A DNA stretch of 64,000 bases, taken from NCBI RefSeq assembly GCF_030580865.1, contig NZ_JAUQSY010000007.1:248001-312000 (forward strand), in the 5' to 3' direction. Under the pieces are notes generated by a model, which was given only the letters and a program-made list of their open reading frames with translations, had not been told where the DNA came from and did no database searches. The translations under genes and the position numbers were made by a program. The stretch comes from Hymenobacter aranciens. Lineage in GTDB: Bacteria; Bacteroidota; Bacteroidia; Cytophagales; Hymenobacteraceae. Positions 32,759 through 41,578 of the stretch are shown piece by piece. Numbering within the stretch: position 1 is the stretch's first letter; each line of letters begins with the position of its first letter.

Positions 32759-33604
32759 ATGCCCCATGCCCTGCCGGCTATTGATGTCCTGCCGCTCTTC
32801 CCGGTTCTCGACCGGAAGCTCATCACGCTGCTGCAAAGCCTGACGCCCGCCGACTGGCAGCGCCTCACGCTGGCCCGCCGCTGGACGGTAAAGGACATCG
32901 CTGCCCATCTGCTCGACGGCAACCTGCGCACGCTCTCGATGCTGCGCGATGGCTACTTCGGCGAGGCGTCGGGCGCAATCAACTCCTACGACGACCTGCT
33001 GGCCTTCCTCAACCGCCTGAATGCCGAGTGGGTGACGGCCATGCGCCGTCTTAGCCCAGTGGTGCTGATTGAGTTGCTAATTCAATCGGGCCGCGAATAC
33101 GCTGAATTTCTGGCTACACTCGACCCGCAGGCACCAGCCGCTTTTGCCGTGGCCTGGGCGGGGGAAAGCGAGTCGGTCAACTGGTTCCACATTGCCCGCG
33201 AATACACCGAGAAGTGGCACCACCAGCAGCAAATCAGGGAAACGGTGGGCCAGACGGCCGAGCTGCTGACGCCGGAATTGTTCCGGCCATTTATCGAAAC
33301 CTTCATGCGCGGGCTGCCGCATGCCTACCGGCAGGTGGCGGCGCCGGTGGGCACGGTGGTGCAGGTGCGCGTGACGACGGCCAGCGGCGGTAGCTGGCAG
33401 TTGGTAAAGGGTGAGGCTGGCTGGCGGCTTCAAAATGTGGCCCCTGATGCCGTGCTGGCCGCAGAAGTCGTGCTGATGCCCGAAACCGCCTGGCGCTTAT
33501 TTACCAAAGGCATCGACCCCGCCACTGCCGAGGCAGAAAGTGTATTGCACGGCGACCGGGAATTGGCACTGGCCGCGCTCCGCATGGTAGCAGTAATGGC
33601 CTGA
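32759..33604 (+). CDS. DinB/maleylpyruvate-isomerase-like protein with SCP2-like C-terminus
   Basis: A 281-residue protein. Residues 10-165 form a DinB-type four-helix bundle of the MDMPI_N kind (LTPADWQRLTLARRWTVKDIAAHLLDGNL). A metal-site-like FHIAREYTEKWHHQQQIRE segment lies at residues 141-159. The C-terminal 90 residues look like an SCP2/sterol-carrier-like unit (VTTASGGSWQLVKGEAGW). Such proteins are thiol-dependent transferase or isomerase relatives. Substrate unknown. It stands alone between a palindromic element and a GDSL gene. Confidence 0.75.
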   Translation: MPHALPAIDVLPLFPVLDRKLITLLQSLTPADWQRLTLARRWTVKDIAAHLLDGNLRTLSMLRDGYFGEASGAINSYDDLLAFLNRLNAEWVTAMRRLSPVVLIELLIQSGREYAEFLATLDPQAPAAFAVAWAGESESVNWFHIAREYTEKWHHQQQIRETVGQTAELLTPELFRPFIETFMRGLPHAYRQVAAPVGTVVQVRVTTASGGSWQLVKGEAGWRLQNVAPDAVLAAEVVLMPETAWRLFTKGIDPATAEAESVLHGDRELALAALRMVAVMA

Positions 33605-33676
33605 CACCTGCGCCGCAAACCCAATGCCGGCCCGGCGGCGTAGGTTAGCAGCCTCCACTTTCCAGCGGCTGCTGCT

Positions 33677-34378
33677 ATGCGTACTCTTTTGATTGGGATA
33701 TTGCTGACGACCCTCGGCATGGGTTGCATGAAAGACCATGCGGCTCCCGCACCGGTTAATACCCCCAACGCCGGCATGCCTTTTCTGGCGCTGGGCGACT
33801 CCTATACCATCGGTGAGGGCGTGCCGCCCGCCGAGCGTTGGCCCGTGCAACTGGCCCGGCTGTCGCAAACTCAGCCCGTACCGCTGGCCGCGCCCGACAT
33901 CATTGCCCGCACCGGCTGGACTACTGCCGAGCTGCAATCGGCTATCGACAACTCAGACAATCGTAAGACTTACGGGCTGGTGTCGCTGCTGATTGGGGTG
34001 AACAACCAGTACCGTGGGCAGGGCCTGGGCAAGTACCACACTGAGTTTCGAGAACTGCTGCGCACGGCGGTGCGCTTCGCAGGCGGCCGGGCCGGGCGGG
34101 TGGTCGTGCTGTCGATTCCCGATTGGGGGCAGGCGCCGTTTGCGCAAGGGCAGGACCGCGCCCGCATTGGTAGTGAAATAGATGCCTTCAATGCCGTGGC
34201 GCAGCAGGAGTGTCAGCTGGCGGGCGTGGCCTACGTAGATATTACCAGCCTGAGCCGCGCCGCCAGTGGCGATGCCAGGCAGTTTGCCAGCGACGGATTG
34301 CACTACTCGGGCCACCAGATGGAGCAGTGGGCCCAGCGGGTATTGCCGGTAGCGCAAACGCGGCTGCAAACGCCCTAG
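33677..34378 (+). CDS. SGNH/GDSL-family hydrolase lipoprotein
   Basis: A 233-residue exported lipoprotein with lipobox LGMGC (Cys17). SGNH blocks are visible: block I LALGDSYTIGEG with nucleophile Ser42, then block III IGVNNQYRG and block V SDGLHYSGHQ with Asp-His. It would hydrolyse an ester or acyl group at the cell surface or in the periplasm. Substrate unknown. A small GC-rich gap of 72 bp precedes it. No operon partner follows. Confidence 0.88.
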   Translation: MRTLLIGILLTTLGMGCMKDHAAPAPVNTPNAGMPFLALGDSYTIGEGVPPAERWPVQLARLSQTQPVPLAAPDIIARTGWTTAELQSAIDNSDNRKTYGLVSLLIGVNNQYRGQGLGKYHTEFRELLRTAVRFAGGRAGRVVVLSIPDWGQAPFAQGQDRARIGSEIDAFNAVAQQECQLAGVAYVDITSLSRAASGDARQFASDGLHYSGHQMEQWAQRVLPVAQTRLQTP

Positions 34379-34599
34379 CCGACGGAATTTCAGGCGGAAA
34401 CTCAAAAAAATGTCCGGTGTTCGTCAGCCTGGCAATGGTGTTCTAAATCAATAGCTGAGATTGAGCAACAATGGAAACAAAGGCCGGAGTATCCGCCGAT
34501 TTCAGCCATTAGCGTTAACAGAAAAGCCGGTGAAACAGTATTAAGGACCGATTCACGTCTTCCCGGGTAAGCCGGCAAGGCCCAGAAACTTCCCTTTAT

Positions 34600-35433
34600 A
34601 TGTTCCTCAAGAATACCCTCCGGGCCGGGCTACGGCTGGGGTGGTGCGCGGCGCTGCTGGCTACGGCAGGCTGCAACATCATCGAGTTCAGCCCCAACGA
34701 CCACCGCGTCCCCGACGAATTTACCGACCTCAACCAGAAGAATCTGACCCGCCTGCTGGCCAAGCCCCTGCCCGCCGGCGACACGCTCCGCTTCGTCTTT
34801 ACCGGCGACTCGCAACGCTTCTACGACCAAGCCGAAGACATGGTGAAAACCATCAATGAGCGGGAAAAAAACATCCAGTTCGTGCTTGTAGCCGGTGACA
34901 TATCCGATTTCAGCCTGGCCCGCGAAATGAAGTGGGTGGATGAGCAGTTGCGCAAGCTCAACGTGCCCTACCTCACCGTGGTGGGCAACCACGACCTCAA
35001 CGGCAACGGCCGTCCCACCTTCGAGCACATCTACGGCGCACTCGATTATTCCTTCGTGTACGGCGATACGAAGTTTATCCTCATCGACACCAACAGCCGC
35101 GAGTACAACTTCGACGGCAAGATTCCCGACATGGGCTGGCTCAATGCCCAACTCGCTAACCCCGAGGGTGCCCGCCGCCAGATGGTGATGATGCATGTGC
35201 CGCCGGATAACAGCGATTTCGACCCGAACCTGCAGGCACCTTTTGCGCAGGCCCTGGCCCGTACCCCCAATCTGGTGGCGGCCATGAACGGCCACAACCA
35301 CTCCTGGCGCATCGGCCAGCTCTACAATGATGGCGTGACCTACGTCAACTCCGACGCTTTCTCGGAGCGCAGCTACGCCGTGATGACGGTGTGGGGTGAC
35401 AAACAATTCCGCATCAAACGGGTGGCCTTCTAA
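34600..35433 (+). CDS. Calcineurin-like metallophosphoesterase lipoprotein
   Basis: A 277-residue lipoprotein with lipobox ATAGC (Cys25). The five metallophosphoesterase motifs are present: GDSQ, VAGDISD, GNHDLNGNG, MMHVPPDN and NGHNHSW. It is thus a periplasmic or surface phosphoesterase with a dinuclear metal site. The stop overlaps the start of the beta-barrel gene (TAATG), suggesting paired function. The 221-bp upstream gap 34379-34599 holds nothing recognisable beyond A/T-rich sequence. Confidence 0.9.
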   Translation: MFLKNTLRAGLRLGWCAALLATAGCNIIEFSPNDHRVPDEFTDLNQKNLTRLLAKPLPAGDTLRFVFTGDSQRFYDQAEDMVKTINEREKNIQFVLVAGDISDFSLAREMKWVDEQLRKLNVPYLTVVGNHDLNGNGRPTFEHIYGALDYSFVYGDTKFILIDTNSREYNFDGKIPDMGWLNAQLANPEGARRQMVMMHVPPDNSDFDPNLQAPFAQALARTPNLVAAMNGHNHSWRIGQLYNDGVTYVNSDAFSERSYAVMTVWGDKQFRIKRVAF

Positions 35434-36062
35434 TGAAAAAGCTGATTCTACTCCTGTTGCTGGCCGCATTTGCCAGCCTAGCGGCGCAAGCAGCCACGCC
35501 GCCCACCTCCGGCCTCGGCCTGCGCGCCGACAACCCGCACAAGTGGTACCGCCCCACTCACCTGCAGCTCCAAACTGGTGGTGGCCTGGGTATGGTAGCC
35601 GGGGGCGCCGGCTACGACCTCGATAAAAAGAAATCCCTGGAGCTGGACATTCTGGTCGGCTACGTGCCTAAGTATTACGGCGGCTCCACACTAAGCCTGG
35701 CCTCAGCCAAGGCTATGTACTCTCCCTGGCGCGTGCCAATTTCGGAGAAAATTGAGCTGCTGCCTCTCACGGCAGGCCTGTATTTCAGCTATACTCACGG
35801 TACCATCAACGACGAGCTGCCAGGCCAATACTCAGCTGATTATTATTGGTTTTCGACCGACACCCGCTACGGTCCGCTGCTGGGCAGCCGCCTCACCTTC
35901 TTGGGCCCACCCATCAAGGCTACCGGTCAGCCGCGCAAAATTTCGGCGTATTATGAGCTGGGAAGCAATGATTTGTATATCATCAGCTACGTGCAGAATA
36001 CGAAGGCGCTGAGTATCGGCGACATTCTGACGCTGGCGCTGGGAGTGAAGGTTGATTTTTAA
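35433..36062 (+). CDS. Putative outer-membrane beta-barrel protein
   Basis: A 209-residue protein with a signal peptide (residues 1-20, AAQAA cleavage region). It has alternating amphipathic strands rich in Tyr and Gly and a terminal LALGVKVDF strand ending in Phe, typical of outer-membrane barrels. It overlaps the metallophosphoesterase stop by one base, so coupling is likely. No named family is recognised. Confidence 0.7.
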   Translation: MKKLILLLLLAAFASLAAQAATPPTSGLGLRADNPHKWYRPTHLQLQTGGGLGMVAGGAGYDLDKKKSLELDILVGYVPKYYGGSTLSLASAKAMYSPWRVPISEKIELLPLTAGLYFSYTHGTINDELPGQYSADYYWFSTDTRYGPLLGSRLTFLGPPIKATGQPRKISAYYELGSNDLYIISYVQNTKALSIGDILTLALGVKVDF

Positions 36063-36073
36063 ACCGGAACTCT

Positions 36074-36154
36074 CATGCTGAACGCAGTGACGCCGCTGCT
36101 CACGCTGGAACGAACGGTTCTGGCGTGAGCAGCGGCGTCACTGCGTTTAGCATG
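36074..36154. repeat. Palindromic element (32-bp arms) between convergent genes
   Basis: Arms 36074-36105 and 36123-36154 match except for one G-T pair and contain CATGCTGAACGCAGTGA, the same core as the loop of the element at 47029. It lies between converging genes and probably terminates both. Confidence 0.85.
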
Positions 36155-36162
36155 ACAGATAG

Positions 36163-37194
36163 CTACTTGCCAGCTCCTGCCGGCACCGTCGAAGAATTGC
36201 TGTCCAGAATCTGAAATAGCTCGTCCAGCTTCGGCGTCAGAATAATTTCCGTGCGGCGGTTCATGGCCTTGTTGGCCGGGGTGTCGTTGGTGGCAATGGG
36301 TACGTATTGCGAACGTCCCGAAGCGGTTACGCGCTCCGGTGTCACACCGTTGGTGGTGAGCAGGCGGGCAATTTCGGTGGCCCGCAGGGCGCTGAGGTCC
36401 CAGTTGTCGGTGATGCCGACCGAACCGGTGCGGATGGGCACGTTGTCGGTGTGGCCTTCCACCACCACGTTCACGTCTTTCTGCTCCTGTAGCACGGTGG
36501 CCAGCTTTTTCAGGGCCTCCTGGCCTTTCGGGTCCACTTTGGTAGAGCCTGATTTAAAGAGCAATTGCTCTGACAACGACACGTACACTTTGCCATCTTT
36601 CAGCTTCACCTGCAGGTCGCTGCTGTTGAAGCTGAGTAGGGCCTTGCTCACGCGGGCCTTGAGGTCGTTCACGGCTTTGTCCTTGTCGGCCAGGGCTTGG
36701 GTGAGTTCCGTCAGGCGGGTTTCGCGCACGGCCAAGTCGGCGGCGAGGCGGTCGTTGTCGGTTTTGGCTTTCTTGAGGGTGGTCTCCAGCTCACCCAGCT
36801 CGGCCTCGCGGCGGGCCAGGTCTTTGGCTACCTTATTGTAGTCGGCCGATTTATTAGCCAGCTCCCGGTCGCTGTTTTTGAGAAGTTTATCGTAGCTATC
36901 GCTCAGCTCGTGGTAGAGCGTCTTGGTTTTGCGGTAAGCGTTGCCGGTTTCGGCCGAGTCGTTCACGAGGCGCTTACGGTCGAGCCGGAGCTGGGCCAAC
37001 TCGTCGCTGGTCTTCTTAAGCTCGGCCGTAGCGGTGCGGTATTGTTTTTCGGCGTCGGCTTTGCCTTGTTCGTCAGCGGCCTGACGGGCGCGCAGGTCGT
37101 CGTATTTTTTGGCCGTCACGCAGCTGGTGAGGGCAGGGGAGGAAGCCAGCAGGGTCAGCGACAGACCCAGCAGGGCAAGAGAAGGATTTTTCAC
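36163..37194 (-). CDS. OmpA-family lipoprotein with long coiled coil
   Basis: A 343-residue protein from GTG 37194. The longer frame to 37305 has no signal-like start, while this start gives a proper lipoprotein signal ending ALTSC. Residues 30-200 form a coiled coil rich in Lys/Glu/Ala. Residues 215-330 are the OmpA peptidoglycan-binding domain with VVVEGHTDNVPI, NWDLSALRATEIARLL and ANKAMNRRTEI. It anchors the outer membrane to the wall. TATTTTTA lies about 8 nt upstream as a -7 box. Confidence 0.85.
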   Translation of the reverse strand: MKNPSLALLGLSLTLLASSPALTSCVTAKKYDDLRARQAADEQGKADAEKQYRTATAELKKTSDELAQLRLDRKRLVNDSAETGNAYRKTKTLYHELSDSYDKLLKNSDRELANKSADYNKVAKDLARREAELGELETTLKKAKTDNDRLAADLAVRETRLTELTQALADKDKAVNDLKARVSKALLSFNSSDLQVKLKDGKVYVSLSEQLLFKSGSTKVDPKGQEALKKLATVLQEQKDVNVVVEGHTDNVPIRTGSVGITDNWDLSALRATEIARLLTTNGVTPERVTASGRSQYVPIATNDTPANKAMNRRTEIILTPKLDELFQILDSNSSTVPAGAGK

Positions 37195-37467
37195 GAAAAG
37201 CACTAAAAATAAAACCGCTGCCACCGGCCGGTTTGAAAGTCGTCGGCCGGGGCGCTTTGGCTTGGCAAGGTACTGCCCAATGGCGCCCCTATGCAACTGC
37301 CCCACTGCCAGCCAAGCAATTTTCGGCCTATCTTTGTCGGCCCTCCGCCCCCGATTTTACTTCTTTTCTGCTTTCCCTGACCTTCCGGCGGAGATGTAAT
37401 CAAAAGTTAACAATTGTCCCGATTGGTGCTTTTGGTTCCTAATTTTTAATTCAGAAAATTCCCCGCA

Positions 37468-38361
37468 ATGGCTTGGTTTAAACGACAGGAGAAGGGTATC
37501 ATCACCCCCACCGAGCAGAAAAAAGAAACGCCCGATGGGCTGTGGTACAAGTGCCCCGAGTGCAAAACCGTGGCCACTATGGCCGAGCACAAGCGCCTGC
37601 TCTACGTGTGTGGCAACTGCGGCCACCACGACCGCATCGAGGCCGTCGATTACTTTGAAATGCTGTTCGATGGCGGGCAGTTCGAGGAGATGGACGCCAA
37701 CCTGACCTCCGGCGACCCGCTGAGCTTCGTGGATACCAAGGCCTACCCGCAGCGCGTGCAGGCCACCGAGCGCAACACTGGCCTGAAGGACGCCGTGCGC
37801 ACCGCCCATGGCCTCAGCGCCGGGCAGCCGCTGGTGGTGGCAGCCATGGATTTCAAGTTTATCGGCGGCTCGATGGGCTCGGTGGTGGGCGAAAAAATTG
37901 CCCGCGCCATCGACCATGCCCGCAAGACCCGCACCCCCTTTCTCATGATTTCGCGCTCGGGCGGCGCCCGCATGATGGAAGCCGGTTACTCGCTGATGCA
38001 GATGGCCAAAACCTCAGCCAAGCTCGCGCTGCTGGCTGAAGCCGGGGTGCCCTACGTGAGCCTCCTGACCGACCCCACGACGGGCGGCGTCACGGCTTCC
38101 TTCGCCATGCTTGGCGACTTCAACATTGCCGAGCCCGGCGCCCTCATCGGCTTTGCCGGCCCGCGCGTTATTAAGGAAACCATCGGTAAAGACCTGCCCA
38201 AAGGCTTCCAAAGTGCTGAATTCGTGCTCGAACACGGCTTTCTCGACTTTATCGTGGACCGCCGCGAGCTGAAGCAGCGTCTGGCCGACCTTCTGGGGAT
38301 GCTGCGCACAAATAATGCTGTGCCTGCCGAAGCGACAACTGCCGCTGTTAAAGCACATTAG
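37468..38361 (+). CDS. accD: Acetyl-CoA carboxylase carboxyltransferase subunit beta
   Basis: A 297-residue enzyme of normal length. The N-terminal zinc ribbon has Cys29, Cys32, Cys48 and Cys51 (YKCPECK and VCGNCG). The carboxyltransferase core follows with [24 protein letters not shown] and [17 protein letters not shown], then [13 protein letters not shown]. It transfers CO2 from biotin-carboxyl carrier to acetyl-CoA, the first step of fatty acid synthesis. accA is not adjacent. A terminator follows. Confidence 0.97.
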   Translation: MAWFKRQEKGIITPTEQKKETPDGLWYKCPECKTVATMAEHKRLLYVCGNCGHHDRIEAVDYFEMLFDGGQFEEMDANLTSGDPLSFVDTKAYPQRVQATERNTGLKDAVRTAHGLSAGQPLVVAAMDFKFIGGSMGSVVGEKIARAIDHARKTRTPFLMISRSGGARMMEAGYSLMQMAKTSAKLALLAEAGVPYVSLLTDPTTGGVTASFAMLGDFNIAEPGALIGFAGPRVIKETIGKDLPKGFQSAEFVLEHGFLDFIVDRRELKQRLADLLGMLRTNNAVPAEATTAAVKAH

Positions 38362-38402
38362 TAAGCGTAGTTAGTCGGCGTTTAGAGTTCGGCACACTTC
38401 TT

Positions 38403-38438
38403 GAAAAAGCCCGTTGTGTTACCACAGCGGGCTTTTTC
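38403..38438 (+). terminator. Terminator after accD
   Basis: GAAAAAGCCCG pairs with CGGGCTTTTTC, with TGTG/CACA pairing inside the loop. Confidence 0.85.
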
Positions 38439-38481
38439 ACGTAGAAGCACCGCAACTACTCTTCACCATTTTCTTTTTTTC

Positions 38482-39219
38482 ATGACTACTTCGAAATCTC
38501 TCCTCGCCGTGCTGATGGCCTTTGTGCTGCTATTCAGTTCCTGCGCGACTTCTAACCCGTCGAACGGCACGCTGTCGGATGCCAACGGCACTGGCGTGCG
38601 CAAGGATGGCATGAGTAAAACAACCAAAGGCGGCCTCATTGGGGCTGGTACTGGTGCAGCTGCTGGTGCCATCATAGGCGGTTTAATTGGCGGTGGACGT
38701 GGCACAGCTATTGGGGCTATCGCTGGTGCTGCCGTGGGCGGTGGTACTGGGGCCGTCATTGGTCGCAAAATGGACAATCAGGCTGCTGACCTACAGCGCG
38801 ATATGCAGAATGCTAAGGTTGAGCGTGTAGGCGAAGGCATTAAAATCACCTTCGACTCGGGTATTTTGTTTGATACCAATCAGTCTGCGTTGCGTCCGGC
38901 TTCGATAACCGAAATCGACAAGATGGCTGCCGTGCTTCAGAAATACCCCGACACTAACGTGTTAATTGAAGGGCATACCGATGCTAGTGGTAATGATGCC
39001 ATCAACCAGCCGCTAAGCCTGCGTCGTGCTCAAGCCGTAGCTAACGAAACTATTGCCAAAGGGGTAGCGGCTAACCGGGTAACCACGCAAGGTTACGGTT
39101 CAAGCCAACCCGTTGGTGACAACAATACTGTCGAGGGCAAGCAAGCCAATCGTCGTGTGGAAGTGGCTATCTATGCCAACGAAAAAATGAAAAAAGCTGC
39201 TGAGAAAGGCGATTTGTAG
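38482..39219 (+). CDS. Glycine-zipper OmpA-family lipoprotein (copy 1)
   Basis: A 245-residue protein from ATG 38482. The upstream frame start at 38401 lies in the accD terminator and is rejected. It has a lipoprotein signal ending LFSSC (Cys21). Residues 52-92 are a glycine zipper of GxxxG repeats. Residues 115-240 are the OmpA domain with EGHTDASG and NRRVEVAI. GC and codon use are more relaxed than in copy 2. Copy 1 and copy 2 share long identical blocks but differ in anchoring: this one is a lipoprotein. Confidence 0.88.
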   Translation: MTTSKSLLAVLMAFVLLFSSCATSNPSNGTLSDANGTGVRKDGMSKTTKGGLIGAGTGAAAGAIIGGLIGGGRGTAIGAIAGAAVGGGTGAVIGRKMDNQAADLQRDMQNAKVERVGEGIKITFDSGILFDTNQSALRPASITEIDKMAAVLQKYPDTNVLIEGHTDASGNDAINQPLSLRRAQAVANETIAKGVAANRVTTQGYGSSQPVGDNNTVEGKQANRRVEVAIYANEKMKKAAEKGDL

Positions 39220-39240
39220 GCCTCTTCTATAGTCTTAATT

Positions 39241-39276
39241 ATCAAAAAGGCCACCTCACTAGGTGGCCTTTTTGAT
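39241..39276. terminator. Terminator after OmpA copy 1
   Basis: ATCAAAAAGGCCACCT pairs perfectly with AGGTGGCCTTTTTGAT over a CACT loop. Symmetric, so it can act in both directions. Confidence 0.9.
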
Positions 39277-39362
39277 GGGCCATTGCTACCGGTCTACAAC
39301 TCCATTGCCGGGCTTACGTTTAAGAGGCTTGTTTTTATTCCAACTTCTAATTTAACTTCACC

Positions 39363-39632
39363 ATGAAAGTCCTTAAGTTTTTTCTGTTGACGATAATGGC
39401 CTTTTTTATGCTGGTAGGCTCGGCTCAGGCGCAGGAGAAGAAAGGCTGGAGCCGCAAGGCCAAAGGCGCGGCCATTGGCGCGGGGGCCGGGGCAGCTACT
39501 GGTGCCGTGGTAGGCGGCGGCAAAGGCGCACTGATTGGCGCTGCAGCAGGCACGGTAGCCGGCGGGGCAATCGGGCGCAAAAAAGACAAGAAAAAAGACC
39601 CCGTGCGCTACGAGCAATACCGCAAAAAATAG
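39363..39632 (+). CDS. Small glycine-zipper exported protein
   Basis: An 89-residue protein with a signal peptide (residues 1-22, SAQAQ), a basic KKGWSRKAKG linker and a GxxxG glycine zipper at residues 34-68 like the YMGG-type domain. It ends in a basic tail (KKDKKKDPVRYEQYRKK). It looks like the zipper part of the flanking OmpA proteins without the OmpA domain. Probably inserts in or crosses a membrane. Function unknown. Confidence 0.75.
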   Translation: MKVLKFFLLTIMAFFMLVGSAQAQEKKGWSRKAKGAAIGAGAGAATGAVVGGGKGALIGAAAGTVAGGAIGRKKDKKKDPVRYEQYRKK

Positions 39633-39666
39633 GTGCGGTTTGTCGAAAATGAACTGCTGAGGCAGC

Positions 39667-39698
39667 AAAAAGGCCGGGCGCTACGCGCGGCCTTTTTT
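39667..39698 (+). terminator. Terminator after the small zipper gene
   Basis: AAAAAGGCCG pairs with CGGCCTTTTT around a GC-rich loop and ends in Ts. Confidence 0.85.
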
Positions 39699-39863
39699 AG
39701 TGCTTCGACGGGTGAAATGACAAACTGAGCGGGAGCAACGACCAGTTAGGGGAAAATGAGTTTGGCAAGGTGGTTGCAAATAGCGTACTTCGCGGGCCGT
39801 TGCCGAAAGCAGCGAATTTCTCCCGACCTTTACTTTAAACAACTCCCATTTTTTCCCAACACC

Positions 39864-40580
39864 ATGAAAAATTTTCGTTTGCCGCTCACTTTCCTGTTCG
39901 CCCTGCTATTGCTAGTGAACAATTTCGTGCAGGCTCAAACCACGACCGTAAGCACTGAGAAGCCGAAAGGCATGAGCAAAGCCGTGAAAGGTGGCATCAT
40001 TGGCGGCCTGGGTGGCGCCGTGGCGGGTGGCGTAGCCGGCCGTCTCATCGGCGGCAAGAAGGGCACTGCTACCGGTGCCATCATCGGGGCCGCCGTGGGT
40101 GGCACGGCTGGCGTGCTCATCGGCAAGAAAATGGACAAGCAGGCTGCCGAGCTGCGTCGCGACCTCGAAGGCGCTAAAGTAGAGCGCGTGGGCGAAGGCA
40201 TTAAAATCACCTTCGCTTCGGGCATCCTGTTCGGCACCAACTCGTCGACCCTGACTCCGGAAGCCGCTGGCAACATCGACCAGCTGGCTGCTACGCTGAA
40301 AAAGTACGCCGACACCAATGTGACCATCGAAGGCCACACCGACTCGTCGGGTTCGGACAAAATCAACCAGCCGCTGAGCGAGCGCCGCGCCCAGGCCGTG
40401 GCTAATGAAATCACCGCTCAGGGCGTGGATGAAACCCGCATCACCACCACCGGCTATGGCTCGACCCAGCCGGTAGGCGACAACGCTACCGCCGCTGGCA
40501 AAGCTGCCAACCGTCGCGTAGAAGTGGCCATCTTTGCCAACGAGAAGATGCAGAAGGCTGCCAAGAAAGGCCAGCTGTAG
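39864..40580 (+). CDS. Glycine-zipper OmpA-family protein (copy 2)
   Basis: A 238-residue protein from ATG 39864. The longer frame from 39756 has a non-signal N-terminus and is rejected. The signal peptide is of the non-lipid type (FVQAQ). The glycine zipper is at residues 46-86 and the OmpA domain at 105-235 with EGHTDSSGSD and KAANRRVEVAI. It is a close paralogue of the lipoprotein at 38482. Both probably tether envelope layers. Confidence 0.88.
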   Translation: MKNFRLPLTFLFALLLLVNNFVQAQTTTVSTEKPKGMSKAVKGGIIGGLGGAVAGGVAGRLIGGKKGTATGAIIGAAVGGTAGVLIGKKMDKQAAELRRDLEGAKVERVGEGIKITFASGILFGTNSSTLTPEAAGNIDQLAATLKKYADTNVTIEGHTDSSGSDKINQPLSERRAQAVANEITAQGVDETRITTTGYGSTQPVGDNATAAGKAANRRVEVAIFANEKMQKAAKKGQL

Positions 40581-40605
40581 GCCTTAGACTTGCAAATAAC
40601 TGCTT

Positions 40606-40634
40606 AAAAAGCCGCCCGTCAGGGCGGCTTTTTT
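40606..40634 (+). terminator. Terminator after OmpA copy 2
   Basis: AAAAAGCCGCCC pairs with GGGCGGCTTTTTT over a GTCA loop. Confidence 0.9.
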
Positions 40635-40667
40635 CGTTTAGGGCTGACTGCTAACTCCCCACTCACC

Positions 40668-41435
40668 GTGAATAAGGTCACCTACTCCGCTTCTGCCCAG
40701 GAAAAAATCCTCGCCGACCACGAAATCCTCGACCGATTCTACGGCCACCTGCCGCCGGAGCCGCGCCGCACGCCTATGCGTGAGCTGATTTCGACGGTAC
40801 TCTCGCATCGTACCACCCATGCCGACGAAGAGCTGGCCTACGACCGCATGCTCGAAGCCTTCGGCGACTGGGCCGGGGTGCTGGCGGCGCCCACGGCCGA
40901 GCTGGCGCACGCCATTCGCACCACGCGCTGGCCCGATACGCAGGCGCCCCGCATTCAAGAGATTCTGCGCCGTATTCAGGCCGAGACGGGTGGGCAGTTC
41001 GACCTCGATTTTCTGGCCGACTGGCCGACGGAAAAGGGCATGGAATGGCTGACCGATATGCCGGGCATCGGGCTGAAAACGGCCTCACTGCTGCTGCTGT
41101 TCAATTACCACAAGCCAGTATTGCCCGTCGATACGCACGTGCACCGGGTGGCGCAGCGGGTAGGGTTTCTGGGGCCGAAGGTGTCGGTGGAGAAGGCGCA
41201 CTCAGTGCTGCTGGCGCTGCTGCCGGCCGATGCGGAAGCCTTGTTCAACTTCCACAAACACAATTACTGGCATGGGCAGCAGATTTGCTTTTTTCTGAAG
41301 CCGAACTGTGGTCGTTGCCCGCTCAAAGGCTTTTGCAATTATTATCTGGAGCATTATGGAGCGGCTACGGCCGAGGCGCTGGCGGCTACGCCCACGGTTT
41401 GGGATGCGGCGGCCTGGGGCAAGCTGCCGCATTAG
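40668..41435 (+). CDS. Endonuclease III-like DNA glycosylase
   Basis: A 255-residue protein from GTG 40668. The HhH-GPD fold is clear: LTDMPGIGLKTASLLL with the catalytic Lys137 and PVDTHVHR with Asp155. The C-terminal iron-sulfur loop follows the C-X6-C-X2-C-X5-C rule (CFFLKPNCGRCPLKGFC). It would excise oxidised pyrimidines or related lesions and nick the strand. The N-terminal extension is slightly longer than in E. coli Nth, so an Nth paralogue with a different substrate is possible. Confidence 0.9.
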   Translation: MNKVTYSASAQEKILADHEILDRFYGHLPPEPRRTPMRELISTVLSHRTTHADEELAYDRMLEAFGDWAGVLAAPTAELAHAIRTTRWPDTQAPRIQEILRRIQAETGGQFDLDFLADWPTEKGMEWLTDMPGIGLKTASLLLLFNYHKPVLPVDTHVHRVAQRVGFLGPKVSVEKAHSVLLALLPADAEALFNFHKHNYWHGQQICFFLKPNCGRCPLKGFCNYYLEHYGAATAEALAATPTVWDAAAWGKLPH

Positions 41436-41440
41436 TATTT

Positions 41441-41560
41441 ATCATGCTGAGCGCAGCGAAGCATCTTCTCATACCAAAACGAAGAGCGAGGTTTGCTGTT
41501 CTGACCTGACAAGCTGCTTCCCTAGCTGACGCCGACCTCCGGTTCGTCAGCATGACAGGG
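41441..41560. repeat. Degenerate palindromic element
   Basis: CATGCTGAGCGCAGCGAAGCATCT on the left and CGTCAGCATGACAG on the right share the core of the elements at 32642, 36074 and 47029, with an eroded middle. Confidence 0.55.
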
Positions 41561-41578
41561 CGGCGCTACCTTTACATC

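Noticed and set aside
41552..41578. Upstream ATG for the radical SAM gene
   Set aside because: It sits in a palindromic repeat. The -7 box lies between this ATG and the better start at 41579.
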